A DNA stretch of 64,000 nt from Wuchereria bancrofti (Eukaryota > Nematoda > Chromadorea > Rhabditida > Onchocercidae). Numbering within the stretch: position 1 is the stretch's first letter; every line of letters begins with the position of its first letter. The notes beneath the pieces are model-generated. The model was not told the DNA's origin. It saw only the letters and a list, made by a program, of their open reading frames with translations, and made no database searches. Location: the NCBI GenBank assembly GCA_005281725.1, contig SSBO01000001.1, positions 4,386,399 through 4,450,398 on the forward strand. Reading direction: 5' to 3'. Made by a program: the position numbers and the translations under genes. Below, piece by piece: positions 37,125 to 48,419 of this stretch.

Positions 37125-39217
37125 TTGGAAATGAATTCAAATAATCAAAAATATGCACTAACGTCCGTCACTACTCCAAAAGTCCGTCAAAAGCCACGTC
37201 AAAGAATGAACTGTTTACGTATACACTTTAATGGAAACATCACCGAGAGCGATAGAGAGAGAGATGCCATTCCCGTTTCGTCTCCTTTGGTTCAAATCAG
37301 TTCTTTTTTTCCTTTTCTCAGCATCTATCGATTGAGAAGTTCAACAGGGAACGTTGTACATTACGACATAGTAAAAAGAATTTGAAAAAAACTGGAAATC
37401 CTCGAAAGGTAAGTATGACTTCTATGAATCCGAAGAGTGGACTGTCAGACTGGAAAAGAGAGCTGAGGAGCGTAAAGAGAGCACAGACATCGAAGATTAA
37501 TTGTATTGGGTAGGAGGAAATGTATGGAAGAACAAATGAATTAACTGAAAGTAATTCTTTGAGTTCAAAATGAATTAAACTAGTTTGTTTGGCTTCTCGA
37601 ATGTTAATTAAAGAAGGGATTGAGGAAAAAAGGAAAAAAAAGGCATTACAGTTACGTAAGATTCTTTTATTTTGTTTCAGCTTATTTACGAGTGAAGAAA
37701 TATGCAAATCGGATTGATTCTGTAAGTTATTTTGACTGTAAGTCTCAAGTGTTGGAAGTTCTGACACTCAAATTTTTCAAAAAAGATTTTAATTTCTACC
37801 AGTTCCAGGAATACTAATGCAAAACTTATGATCAACTGTCAACACGGACTAGCAATTGATCTCATTCAATCAATCGATCGATATCTTTCAGCGATAATTC
37901 TGCTGAAATTCAGATCAATATGAGAGCACTTCTCCCCTTTTCTTTGTTAGGACAATTGAGAAGTTTAAAAAAACAGAAAACTTATATGAACACTAAATTC
38001 TAAACTACGAACTAACATTACTGTATTACTACGTCAAGCGTCAGTGAAGAAATTGGACGAAAATTTTCTGAAATAGCTGATAAAAAGGTAGACGATGGAA
38101 TATCTCTGTTTGCTCGGAAAAACCTCCGCTGAGCGATTTTTGTCACTGTTCAACAATAAAACTGAAGTATTTAATGGAACCTGAAGACATAGTTGTATTT
38201 CGTTATAGCTTTAAGAGAAATTAATCAGTTGAAATATGATCAAATTCAAAAAAGCGAAATCTGGGATTTGGGTCATATATCTTGGACTTGCGTGAGAAAT
38301 GTGGATGATGATAACTGGAAAGTGATTTTTTGCAACTTATCCGCAGGATGGAAAGGGTAAAACACTCCTTGTTTCATTTGGATGCAATGTGGTTCGAAGG
38401 AATTACTGAAAGTCAGATCATTTTATTCTGGCATATTATGTTTATTAACATCTTAATAAGCTTTACTTTTCCTTACAACAACTGCAACAAAAATTTAATT
38501 TTTAGGTAGATGCTCCGAATTAGAATTTACCGTAGATTTTGGCACATTAAAATTGTTGAGATGCTTTAAGTCTCCATGACTAATAGTATTGATAAATGTG
38601 TTTTCGGAAGAAGTCTTTTCGTTCTACAACTTGGCACAGAGACATAGATGCCCAATCAATGATGAAATCCGTCGAAAAGAAACTAAATTTATAGCTGACT
38701 AGACTTATTCTGGTCCAAAGGTAATCTAAATTAACTCCTAGTAAAATTATCGAATAAGATAACAGACTTACCAGATTTGTTAATTAATTAAGTTAAAATT
38801 AGAATATTATCAAAATCTCAGCCAACAGTATTCTGTGTGACTTCAGAGTATGGTGAAACCTAGCGCAAACCATAGGATTTATATTTTCGCAGCGCTCTCT
38901 TGCCATGCTGGGTTGAGCCATTTCTTTCTCAGTTCGTTGAAATGAAACTTTCTCCTTACTGTTAGGGTCAGGTAGAAAGGGTCGGGCTTGAAGTTGTGGT
39001 CATTATTGGTCATTAGTGACGCCGTTATTTGTAATTACGGAACTCTCAAACAGCAATTTCGAAAGGAGTAAATAATTAATTGAAGGAGTGAATATTGACT
39101 GCAGTTTGGTCAGTGGGTAAGCGTCATAATAATTGAATAATCAGATAAAAAGATTAGATAGCAGTTCCACGAATCTTGATATTCATTTTGGCCTGGTTTA
39201 TCAAAATATCTTTTCAG
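37125..39217. other. Region upstream of STIM, possible 5' noncoding exon
   Basis: A block from about 37125 ends at a strong donor (CTCGAAAG|GTAAGTATG, donor at about 37409). An 86-codon frame inside it (37125-37385) stops before the donor and has no known motif, so it may be untranslated. The opposed minus-strand frame at 37318-37767 is hydrophobic and T-rich and unconvincing. The rest, to 39217, holds nothing I recognise. Confidence 0.35.
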
Positions 39218-39271
39218 GAGCACCAGAAGTTCCTTTATTCAAACTGCCCAGAGCCATGGATCAATAACCTG
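39218..39271 (+). other. Possible 5' noncoding exon of STIM
   Basis: A 54-base segment bounded by TTTTCAG at 39211-39217 and GTAAGT at 39272, both consensus splice sites. Its only ATG is followed by a stop two codons later (ATG GAT CAA TAA), so it should be untranslated. The next acceptor (ATTTTTAG, ending 39419) lies 28 bases before the STIM start codon. It could be a leader exon, or two consensus-like sites by chance. Confidence 0.35.
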
Positions 39272-39447
39272 GTAAGTGCTAGATTAAAGTGTGCTTATTA
39301 ATTTATGTTTTGCTTAAGCTGATCAATTTCATTTTCATCTATATCTTTATCCTAATTGGTCCCGTTGTCGTAGCGCTCAGAATCTCGTCCTTTTTTCTCT
39401 CTAAATTACTTATTTTTAGATTTCGGGAGATTTCAAAAGGTTTGGAC

Positions 39448-42400
39448 ATGTTGGTAGCTGCGCAGTCACTAAGATTGGAAATGCTGCTGGGCATTTTGGT
39501 TAACTTCTTAGCACTGTGTCAATGTCAGAAAGTGATGAAAATTAAGTTTATCTTGTACAGTTAAAGTTGTGTTGAATTCTTTGATTAACTACATGTACAC
39601 CAATTGGCTGCGGTTAATTCATGTGGCAGTCATTTTTTTGTAAAAAAACTAGTTTTTGTTCGAAATAGCATGTTTTTTGAACAGAGCTTTCACTGACATG
39701 ATAGCATCTCTGTTCGACTTATTTATCTGCAAATGAGTTGGTTTTATCTGCATAAGTTGAAAATAATTTGTGCTGTCTTTCCATACGAATCTATTACTTT
39801 GTAACCTATCTGGCTACAGTTTTATCAATTGTTTCGTTTTTAGATGTGTTAATAACAGCAAATGATGAAAAATTGCGTGATCCCGAAGGATACGAAGCTA
39901 TAACACAATTGCATCATCAAATGGATGACGACCAGTCCGGTTCCATCGATCGATTCGAATCAACGGATGTAATAAAGCAACAAATTTTTGTTTTTGGAGA
40001 AGAAGAGAGAGATATTTTTGGAGATGAAAACTTCAGCAAAACTCAAATTTGTGTCCGCGGTCAACAACTAATCGTTTTTTCGCATTATAGATGTTTATTT
40101 TGCCCCATTCCTATCGTCAATTATTATATGATTCTATAAATTTTCAGTTTTTAAAAGAAGATATGCAGTTGGGAGGTTTGGATCGGGCTAAGCGAGAACA
40201 TGCTTTTCATCATAACCATGACGAGTTGATAACAGTGGACGACTTATGGGAAGCATGGTTTGCATGTGAGGAACGCTCTTGGACAACAACTGATATGGTG
40301 AATTGGTTGGAAAATACAGTTCGTCTTCCACAGTACGCATCTGTTTTCATTGGAATGGAAATTGATGGTCGAGCTTTACCCAGGTCGGCTTATTGTGAGT
40401 ATTGATTAATTTTTCTTTTCTTGACACTATTCTCGAGGCAATATTTCGTCTATTTTCATTCTTTTGACGACAAAATTAGGAAGTCTGATGGTTTATGCTA
40501 TTAAACTTTTGTTAAACTCTAAGTTAAAGCAGAAATATGCTTCTCTTTAAGCAGAATAGTCCGTGGGTTGAAATAGTAACCAAGTTTTTATAGATAACTG
40601 CAGTGAAATTCCGTTCTGAATGTTGTATTTTTCAGAATGGCTGTTGCTAATTCGACCTATTTATTGTCCGATTTGGGCATCAAGAATTCGGTGCACAAGC
40701 AGAAGCTGCGTTTGAAAGCATTAGATGTCGTCCTTTTTGGTTTTAGTGGTCTGTTTTTTGACATTCGTTTAGAATTGATGCTACTGATTGGTTCGAACTG
40801 CTGTTTAGAAAAACAGTCAGTTATTTTGCATGTTTGTAATACTTTTAAAAAATTTTTTTTCTTCAGACGGTAATGCATCTCGGCTTAAGGATATTGCTTT
40901 ATCAGTCTTAGTGATTGTACTAGTTACGGTACTTTTTGTTCTCAAAATGCAGCGAACACGATCGCATATGCAAATGGAACAACTGGCGGCGAAATTATCA
41001 CAGCTGAAATCAATGCAAAGCAATTTTGAAGATATCCAGCAGAAGTCAGCGCTTTTTCCTGCAGTATTTTTAAAATGAACTTCAAGAACAGCATTTTGCC
41101 CGTAATTGATTTTAGTGATACATATCAAGTACATTCAAAACTGGATGCATGGATATAATATATATACAAAGGCGTTTCTTATTAAATGCCGAACGAAGTA
41201 GTTTTCACTGTGATTAATGTAATTTTTTGATTTTTTGCTATAAACCGTGCTGCTCATTAAATAAACCTTAATGTTTAGATTTGAAGAGGGACAAAAAAAA
41301 AGGCAATCGAGTCGAGGTGCACCAGAAAACGAACAAGTTGAAACGGTTGTTTTGCTAATTGCGTAACAGTTTAAATAGTTCTTTTTAAAGATTAACTCTT
41401 ATTTGTTTTCCGATATTATATACCATGAATTATGATTTAGTTTACTAACTAATGCTTCTAGCTGAAATCACAACTTATGGAAGCTGAGCGTTTGCTAGAA
41501 AATTCTGGTTCGGCTCCTCTTGCTTTACAGCCACTGTTAAGAAGGTTCGTTGTTATAATGCAATACTTGGTCAAAACAGTTACTTGAACGTATGAAACTC
41601 TTTGTGAAATATAACTTGACTTGAATGATGCATAGCATATTGTGCAAGACCTTCAGAATGCAGAAATTCATCTCCTTGAATAAGCATTTTTTAAGTTTTT
41701 CATAGTCTTCTAACTAATTTTTGGTGTTTTGCGACATTCAATGGATTTGAATTGGAGAGTTTCAGAAACGTTATAGCATTAGCTTATCAAGTTGGATCTG
41801 CAAATTTACAGTTTAATTGAAGAAGTCGAAACAAAGTTCTTATCAAAGCACTTGAATATTCTAAAATTGCTTTTGCCTCTGATTTTCGAAGTAACATATA
41901 GGTTGAGACTGTTAGCAGGGGAAGTGTGAACTTTGTTTAAAATCAGAAGAGAAGGTTCTTCCTGTACTATTTTTAGGACCTGTGAACTAGAAGTAAGTTA
42001 CGTTGGACAGCAACGGATGGAATGTATTGCTGAAATGAGAGAAGCCATTGAACATATCGATAAGCTTCGGAAAAAGCAGTCAAGCCTTGTTTCCTCTATC
42101 AAACTTGCTACAGGTGCTTCATCGGGAACAGACCACATCGATTCACGCATTTTTGCTCTGAAGTATAAACTTTTAAACGAGTTGAGTAAGATGAGGTTCT
42201 TGTTTGTAACTCGACAGTGATTTTTTCTTTAATCATTTGAGAACAAAAAAGTGCTTGGCGGATTAGACAAAGTGTTATCAATGCTGTTGCCAACTCTGTA
42301 ATAATTTCCAATATTCATTTTCATAAAGAATGAGACAAGCAACAGAAAGCCAGAAATTGGGAGTCAGGAGGTAATTACTGAACCTCAAGCGTACAGGCTC

Positions 42401-44305
42401 AGTAGAGTTTAAGAAGAGGTACAAAATCCACTCAGTATTCATTAAGAGCTCGAATGGAGAAAATTTCATTGGCAATGAGTGAGTGTCACCAGCGGTGGAC
42501 TGAAATTGAATCGCTTTGTGGTTTCCCATTGGTTCCTACTTCAGTTGCGGCTGGTAACATTTTGATTAATTTAATATGAGATTATACGCTATAAGATGTT
42601 TCGCCTGAACTTCAGTTTGACCATATTCAGTATTTAATCAGTTGTTATTTCTTTTTCCATAGTAAATTTTTTGAGTTTTCAGAAATAGTATTTCCTTCTA
42701 CAGTGGCTAGTAATGCATTACCGAGAAGCGGATCCTCCAGTTCGTTTTATCGTAAATCGGGTCAGTCAAATTCTGAATGTTTATAGTGATTACAGTATCA
42801 AAATTCTCATATTTCCTCTTGTCGGCATTGCCAATTGATTATTGTTTGTTGAAGTAATCCTTTTGGTTCTCCATTTAAAAGTTCCTTATTCAGTTTTGGT
42901 TCTTTTTTTTTCTGTTTCTGACTCAAAAGCATGTTTTTACTAAAGAAAAGTAATGCTTACATATATCTTGTGCTATTTATTATTTTTGATTTTTTATATC
43001 TTAACACTGAAACTTGACTTTGATCTATTATTTACTGTTAAAGGGGAATAGTCGTCTGTGTGAACTTTATAGGATTCAGGAACTATTATTTCATTTTGTC
43101 CGGTCTACCTATTTTTTATTAAATCTTGCTAACAATTTTGCTAATTTAGTTCATGTTACCAAGCATGTTTAGATTTAGTTGGTGCTACAGTGACGGCAAG
43201 CATGGCTTCATCTTCTACATCTGGAAATAGTCCGCCTGCTATAATCGAGGATATTAGAGTTCGAACATCACCACCAGTTTGTGTCTGTACTTACGAAAAT
43301 TTTGCATCTGCGGGGGCTCTATATGTGGATTCTTTAAATTCGCAAAGAGATATTCACGAGAACGGGAATGCTTCAAGACCCTTGAAAGTTGTAGCCGACA
43401 GCAATAAACTACTTCAGCACTCTTCGTCTTCCGGATTTAGCAAATGCCGTCATATCGGGCCCGTCACCAAAATACAGACATCCCGAAATCAAAGTATCGG
43501 TCCTCTCACGGAAACTGTTACTGATGTTATATCCGAAACTCCAACAGTTAATAAAGTGATTGTTCCCACTGCTTCGCTCTCAACAACTATCAATCGTTTT
43601 TTGCCGTATGCTTTCTTTTTTAGTTTTTATTCTTCTGTTTTTTTTTTTTTTTTTGCTAGATTTTGATTGTAGAAAGTAATAATCATTTACCTTTTAGAAT
43701 ATATGCCTTAATAATTACTGGACAAGTAATCAGAGTAGATCTAAAAACAAGTTTAAGAAACTGTGTAATCACCATTTGCCTAAATAACATCGGACTTTAG
43801 TAGTGAGAGGTTAATGCATGTTTTGACCATTTTTCCATCTCTTTAATGCCCTTTGCATTTTTTTTTTTAACTAGCATATTCTCATTTGAATTCATACTCT
43901 TGCATATCGTATAACTACTTTTTTTCAACGATTTTTGGATCAAACAGTAAAAAAAAGAATAAAGATATAAAAGTAATAGCTTTTTGGTAAACAAAACATA
44001 TAAGCATTTTTTATTCATTTGTTTGATGATATGAAATTTATCGTCTGGTTTCAATATGGTGCTGCAGTTTGTTTGATGAGAGACGATTTTGTAAGTTTCA
44101 GAGTATTTGCTAATGGTATGTTCATTCTAGGTTCAAGCAAGATCTAAAGCTATTAAAACGAAGTGTGTCAAATGCAATATTCAGGCCTTCATCGAATACC
44201 AAAACAAATGGATTTGTAGTGATTAAAGGAAAAAACATGACTGATGTTAGTAGCAATAAAAAGTCGAGATTTGGGAATCTCTTTCGCAGATCATCAAAAA
44301 TTTAA
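39448..44305 (+). CDS. stim-1: STIM: ER calcium sensor of store-operated calcium entry
   Basis: STIM sits in the ER membrane, senses luminal calcium, and opens Orai channels in the plasma membrane when stores empty. Twelve exons with continuous phase: 39448-39523, 39844-39968, 40148-40383, 40636-40748, 40867-41044, 41279-41345, 41462-41544, 41977-42162, 42447-42553, 42683-42760, 43179-43605, 44131-44305; 616 residues. Residues 1-25 form a signal peptide ([14 protein letters not shown]). The canonical EF-hand loop is [12 protein letters not shown], residues 53-64, with a second hidden EF hand near [14 protein letters not shown]. The SAM domain runs about 112-180, and the membrane helix ([17 protein letters not shown]) about 193-210. 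Coiled coil 1 ends in [11 protein letters not shown]. The channel-activating coiled coil follows ([33 protein letters not shown]), then a Ser/Thr-rich tail and a basic end, [15 protein letters not shown], suited to binding phosphoinositides. Identity is secure; the first exon is inferred from its signal peptide and phase. Confidence 0.95.
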
Positions 44306-46771
44306 CTCATCTGGTTTGATTCTTTTCTGCTGTTACTAATTGCTTTGATCGTTTACGCAATTCCAAAAAGTTTTTTTTCAATTTGAATGAATGATTTTTT
44401 AATCAGTTCATATATATATATGCATGATCCTCAAAAAAAGGATTTTTTGGAAAATGGAAACGTCCGCATTAGTAAAGTTAGTAAAGGAAAAAGTTCTTAT
44501 CTCTATTGTGTTTTACCAAGTAGTAATCTTCTAGAAGTTCTATGTGCATTTAGTTCTATATCAAGCTTCCATTTGTTTAAATTTTCTGTAAGGTTCATGG
44601 AATGTTTATGTACAGCTATCAATTTCGGATTTTAACTTAACCTTCGAAGCAGAAAAAGTATGGCAACGTTTAAAATTTTTTATATCATGTAAATTTTTGT
44701 AAATGAATTCACCAAATGATAGACAGGACTAATCGTTATCTAACCATTACTATTGAAGTTCACTTTTGTCTTCTCTTTGTACCCAGTCTTTTATCTGTCA
44801 GCATCAGGCCAGCTGATTGCTGTTAGCCAGAAATCTTTCTAGAAAAAAAAATTTCTTAAATTTCCGCTAAATTTGTTTGGTATTGTGAGCAGTGTCCACT
44901 GGTTAGGCGGTTGTTTTCGAATTTTCTATATCCTCACATAAACATCTCAGTTTTATTCCTCAAATAACTTTCTAATAGATTCACGAAACTTCTAATAGAA
45001 CTTTCGTGAATCTTTTTCGTGAAGCTAATTGGCCTTAGTTTGGCTTTTCTCACTGACGTTTTATCTATTTTCTATAGTAGTCTGGAATTGCCTCTTTTCT
45101 ATTTGCAAGAGAGATATCTGGTTTGCTGATTTGGGATTTTATTTTTTATTCAGTTTTTCAACTAAGCAGTTTTTTTGAACTTCCTTAATTTTTTTGTTTT
45201 CATGTTTTGTCAAGTGAGGTTTATCTATGACTCGGGCAGTTGAAATAGTTCTGAATTTGGACTTTCACAAAAAACTTTCTAGTTTCTTTTTTGCTTCGTT
45301 TTGTTATAACACCTTTTCTTTCGTCGTAACTGATACAAATTTTTTATGCTATGCTAAAATGATGGAAAAGAATATCCATATCTTTATATTCTCAGACATA
45401 ACGATCTGCATTTTCTTTCGTATCCTCAGTTCAAGAAACACTTCCTATTCTTTTCATTTCATTATTCAGGAACACTTCCGAGTTCCCTTTGTCATATACG
45501 GAAATGGATTATTGCTTCCAGAACTTTATTTTGTTTTTGAATGGGATTACCTTTTGCTCAAGTTTGATTTGTATTGTGACTACTTTGGGTCCAAAATTTG
45601 TTAATGCTGCCATAAGAAATTCAGAATCCTTTATGTTTGAAAGACAATTTGAATATTCCCACTGTTTTATTTCGCGTCAGTGATTTAAAAAATGATATAT
45701 CATATGACTTCATTAAAATGAACAGACCTTTTGTGATATAACTGTTGATGTTTTGGTGAGCGTATGGCATGTCAGAAATCTTGTTCACATATAAAAAGCT
45801 GTGATTATTTAAATGTTTAAGTAAATTTGTGCTTATTCCTTACCTTTTTGCATCAAAATTGTTCACTTAAGAAATGGGTTTTTTTATATTTTGTACTCCT
45901 CTCAGTTATGAAGTTCATTGATTTTTCAATAAATTAAGAATGCTTTAAGATACTTGACAGTTATTCTTGAAATGTTCTTTCCATTTTCATATGTATGCTT
46001 TTCATATATGATTGAAAAATGATATTTCTCATATGCGTACTAGTCATGTTGTTGAAAGGCAATATCCCATCCTGTTTCCGGTTTTGTAGAGTTATGGTTC
46101 CTAAAAATTATTGGAAAAGACAGGTTATATTTCAGGGCCAAATTCTATGCAGAAGTAATTAGATAAATTGCCATTTTATTTAGATCATTTGATGCAGATT
46201 ATTTTATGGTTGGGGAACTCAGTGAGAAATTAGGAAGGATATGTTGGATTGGAAGACGTGTAATTCTTTTTATTATTCGCATGATTTCATGCAGTTCATG
46301 TCTAACATTGAAAGTACGAATGTTTCGCACTGTTTCATTTATTTTTTAATTTTTTTGTTCGTCTGGTGTCGATAATACCAGTGCTTTTCTTTGGTAACTT
46401 TTTTTTTAATTTGAAAATGTCTTTTGATATCGTAAATAAATTTGTTTTTAGGGAATCAATTTTTTATATCAATTCAAACGTACACTAGCGTTTAATTTTA
46501 ATTTTAAAAGATTGATATTCTCGCATATTAATTTTACGGTGAATTTTGAGCTTTATCTAGGGACAACTCAACACTCAACGAGGACAATTCGCAAAAATAT
46601 GGGAAATTTTTCCTAAAGTAATATAAATTCCCATTTCAGGACGGGGATGAAGTCCCTGTTGAGTATCTTTATCGGTTCAAAAACCTTTAGAAATGAAAGG
46701 ATAGTAATGGTATAAATTGGTCTGCGGTGACATGTGATCATTGGCTTATGTTTTTTAGGGTTTTAAGGAAT
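44306..46771. other. T-rich spacer between STIM and NIFK
   Basis: About 2.5 kb, very rich in T on the plus strand. The 125-codon frame at 45227-45604 is Phe/Leu/Ile-rich, as expected of T-runs, and has no motif. No obvious AATAAA lies close behind the STIM stop. The spacing is too long for a typical nematode operon. Confidence 0.5.
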
Positions 46772-48266
46772 ATGACTGAAAGCAAAGGAATTAAAGATTT
46801 AAGATCGAAGATGTTGTCTTATGAGACAGGAATAGATCCGGAAGGCAATTCAAAGGCTGTACTGGTCAGACACATTCCCTTCGGATTCTTCGAGAAGGAA
46901 TTGTTGAATTATTTTTTGCAATTCGGTACTGTTCAACGGGTACGAGTTGCAAGGAACAAAAAGGTATGTTCATTCTTCACATCTAATTTAGAAGTTCATC
47001 CCGTCAATCGGGTTTTTCAATTTCATCAGATCTTGCTTTTTCGTCGAATTAAAACAATTTTGTTGTTAAACATTGATTTTTTTTTACCGTCGCATCTCAC
47101 GAAAACGTGCGCTAGAAACAGCTCATGATTTAACATGAATTTGTATATCCGGATTTTTTATGGAGCATTTTATGCTACTTTTCATTTTCAGACCGGAAAT
47201 CATAAAGGATGGGCTTTTGTACTTTTCACGAATTATGAAGTAGCACAGTTGGCAGCTGAGGCTATGGATGGTTATTTGATGTTCGAAAAACGACTTGAAT
47301 GTGGGTTTCTAACTCTTATACAGCACAAAATGTTTTTCCAGCAATAATGGAAACGTGCGCAGCAAGTAATTCTTCCTGATGATGTAATTATGGCAGATTC
47401 AAAGATGTTCATTCCAGGCAAAGTAATAAAAAATAAAGATTTCCCATCCTGCTTACGTAAAGGACCACGAATAATTCCGCCACCGTTAAAAAATGCTACT
47501 AGGAAACGTCATGCTAAGAAACTGAATAAGATACAAAGTGGATGGTGTGAAGAAGCAGCAAAAGTATGGTTTATTTCCAGAATTTATAGTACAATCACAA
47601 AGAAAGCATAAGATAGGAATTAGAACTGCATCATAGAATCAAAAATAATTTCTCTATTCATTTTTTATATTTCAGAAACGATTACTGAAGAACATGGAAA
47701 TTAGAGGAAGTGAATTTGCTAAACTTGGTTATCAACTGCCACCCATTATCGGACTGTCGGAAACGAAAGTATTTTCTTTGGATTTTTTGCTAATTCTTTG
47801 CTTGTTTTAACGTGTATATTATTCTTATCTCATGCAAGAAATTTTTTAAGGAATAAATGTGGAAATGTTTCAACATTTCTTAAAGAAGATTCAATTTTTG
47901 AAACTAGTGTCAAGCAAAAAAATTTCTGTATGGCCTGCCAGTAAAGACCTTTTAACAGTGATTTTTTTCTAGGATTTTAATATTTAAAATTCCACGTTAT
48001 CACTGTAATAATGGACTGCAAATGAATTCATAACAAAGGTGGATATTACTTCGAACAAAAAAGGGGAAAAAAAAGGTTAAAATTTTTTTTAATTCGGCAA
48101 ATCTTTCTTATTTCTCTAATTTCAGCAAATTATACCAGTGATCAGTAAAACAATCCCTATGAAAGCTGAAGTAATAAAATCAGATGATACAAAAAGTCAG
48201 GTGCCAAGCAAGCGATCCAGAAAATTGAAGAAAAGCTTCACTGCGAGAAAGACTACAACTGATTGA
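46772..48266 (+). CDS. NIFK-like nucleolar RRM protein
   Basis: Proteins of this type (human NIFK, yeast Nop15) are nucleolar RNA-binding factors for large ribosomal subunit maturation. Five exons: 46772-46963, 47192-47300, 47367-47563, 47676-47768, 48126-48266; 243 residues. One RRM covers about residues 28-103: RNP2 is VLVRHI (30-35) and RNP1 is KGWAFVLF (69-76), with FGFFEKELLNYFLQFGTV between and AAEAMDGYLMFEKRLE after. That order, with GYL...LE at the end, fits NIFK better than other RRM families. The tail is Lys/Arg-rich (RKRHAKKLNKIQSGW, KRSRKLKKSFTARK), apt for nucleolar targeting. The start ATG lies 13 bases after TTTTTTAG, a likely spliced-leader acceptor. Exon 3 needs an AAG acceptor to stay in frame, the weak point of the model. 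A poly(A) signal is 136 bases after the stop. Confidence 0.85.
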
Positions 48267-48401
48267 CATGACAAAAGGAGTCAACGAACATAATGAAAAA
48301 TGGAATAAGAAAAAGGACTTTGGGAACGTTCTTCGATTTCATTGGATTGGTTCATACTACTGTTGCTATTCTAGTTTTGTCTGTATTGTGCTTCCTGATT
48401 G

Positions 48402-48407
48402 AATAAA
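48402..48407 (+). terminator. AATAAA polyadenylation signal of the NIFK-like gene
   Basis: Canonical AATAAA 136 bases after the stop, followed by T-rich sequence. Confidence 0.55.
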
Positions 48408-48419
48408 AGTTTTCAATCA

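Noticed and set aside
37318..37767. 149-codon hydrophobic minus-strand frame
   Set aside because: Composition follows AT-rich tracts, with overlapping plus-strand frames. The hydrophobic runs look like codon bias rather than membrane helices with loops.
45227..45604. 125-codon frame between STIM and NIFK
   Set aside because: Phe/Leu/Ile-rich product of T-rich DNA, with no motif, no splice context and no repeat of family features.
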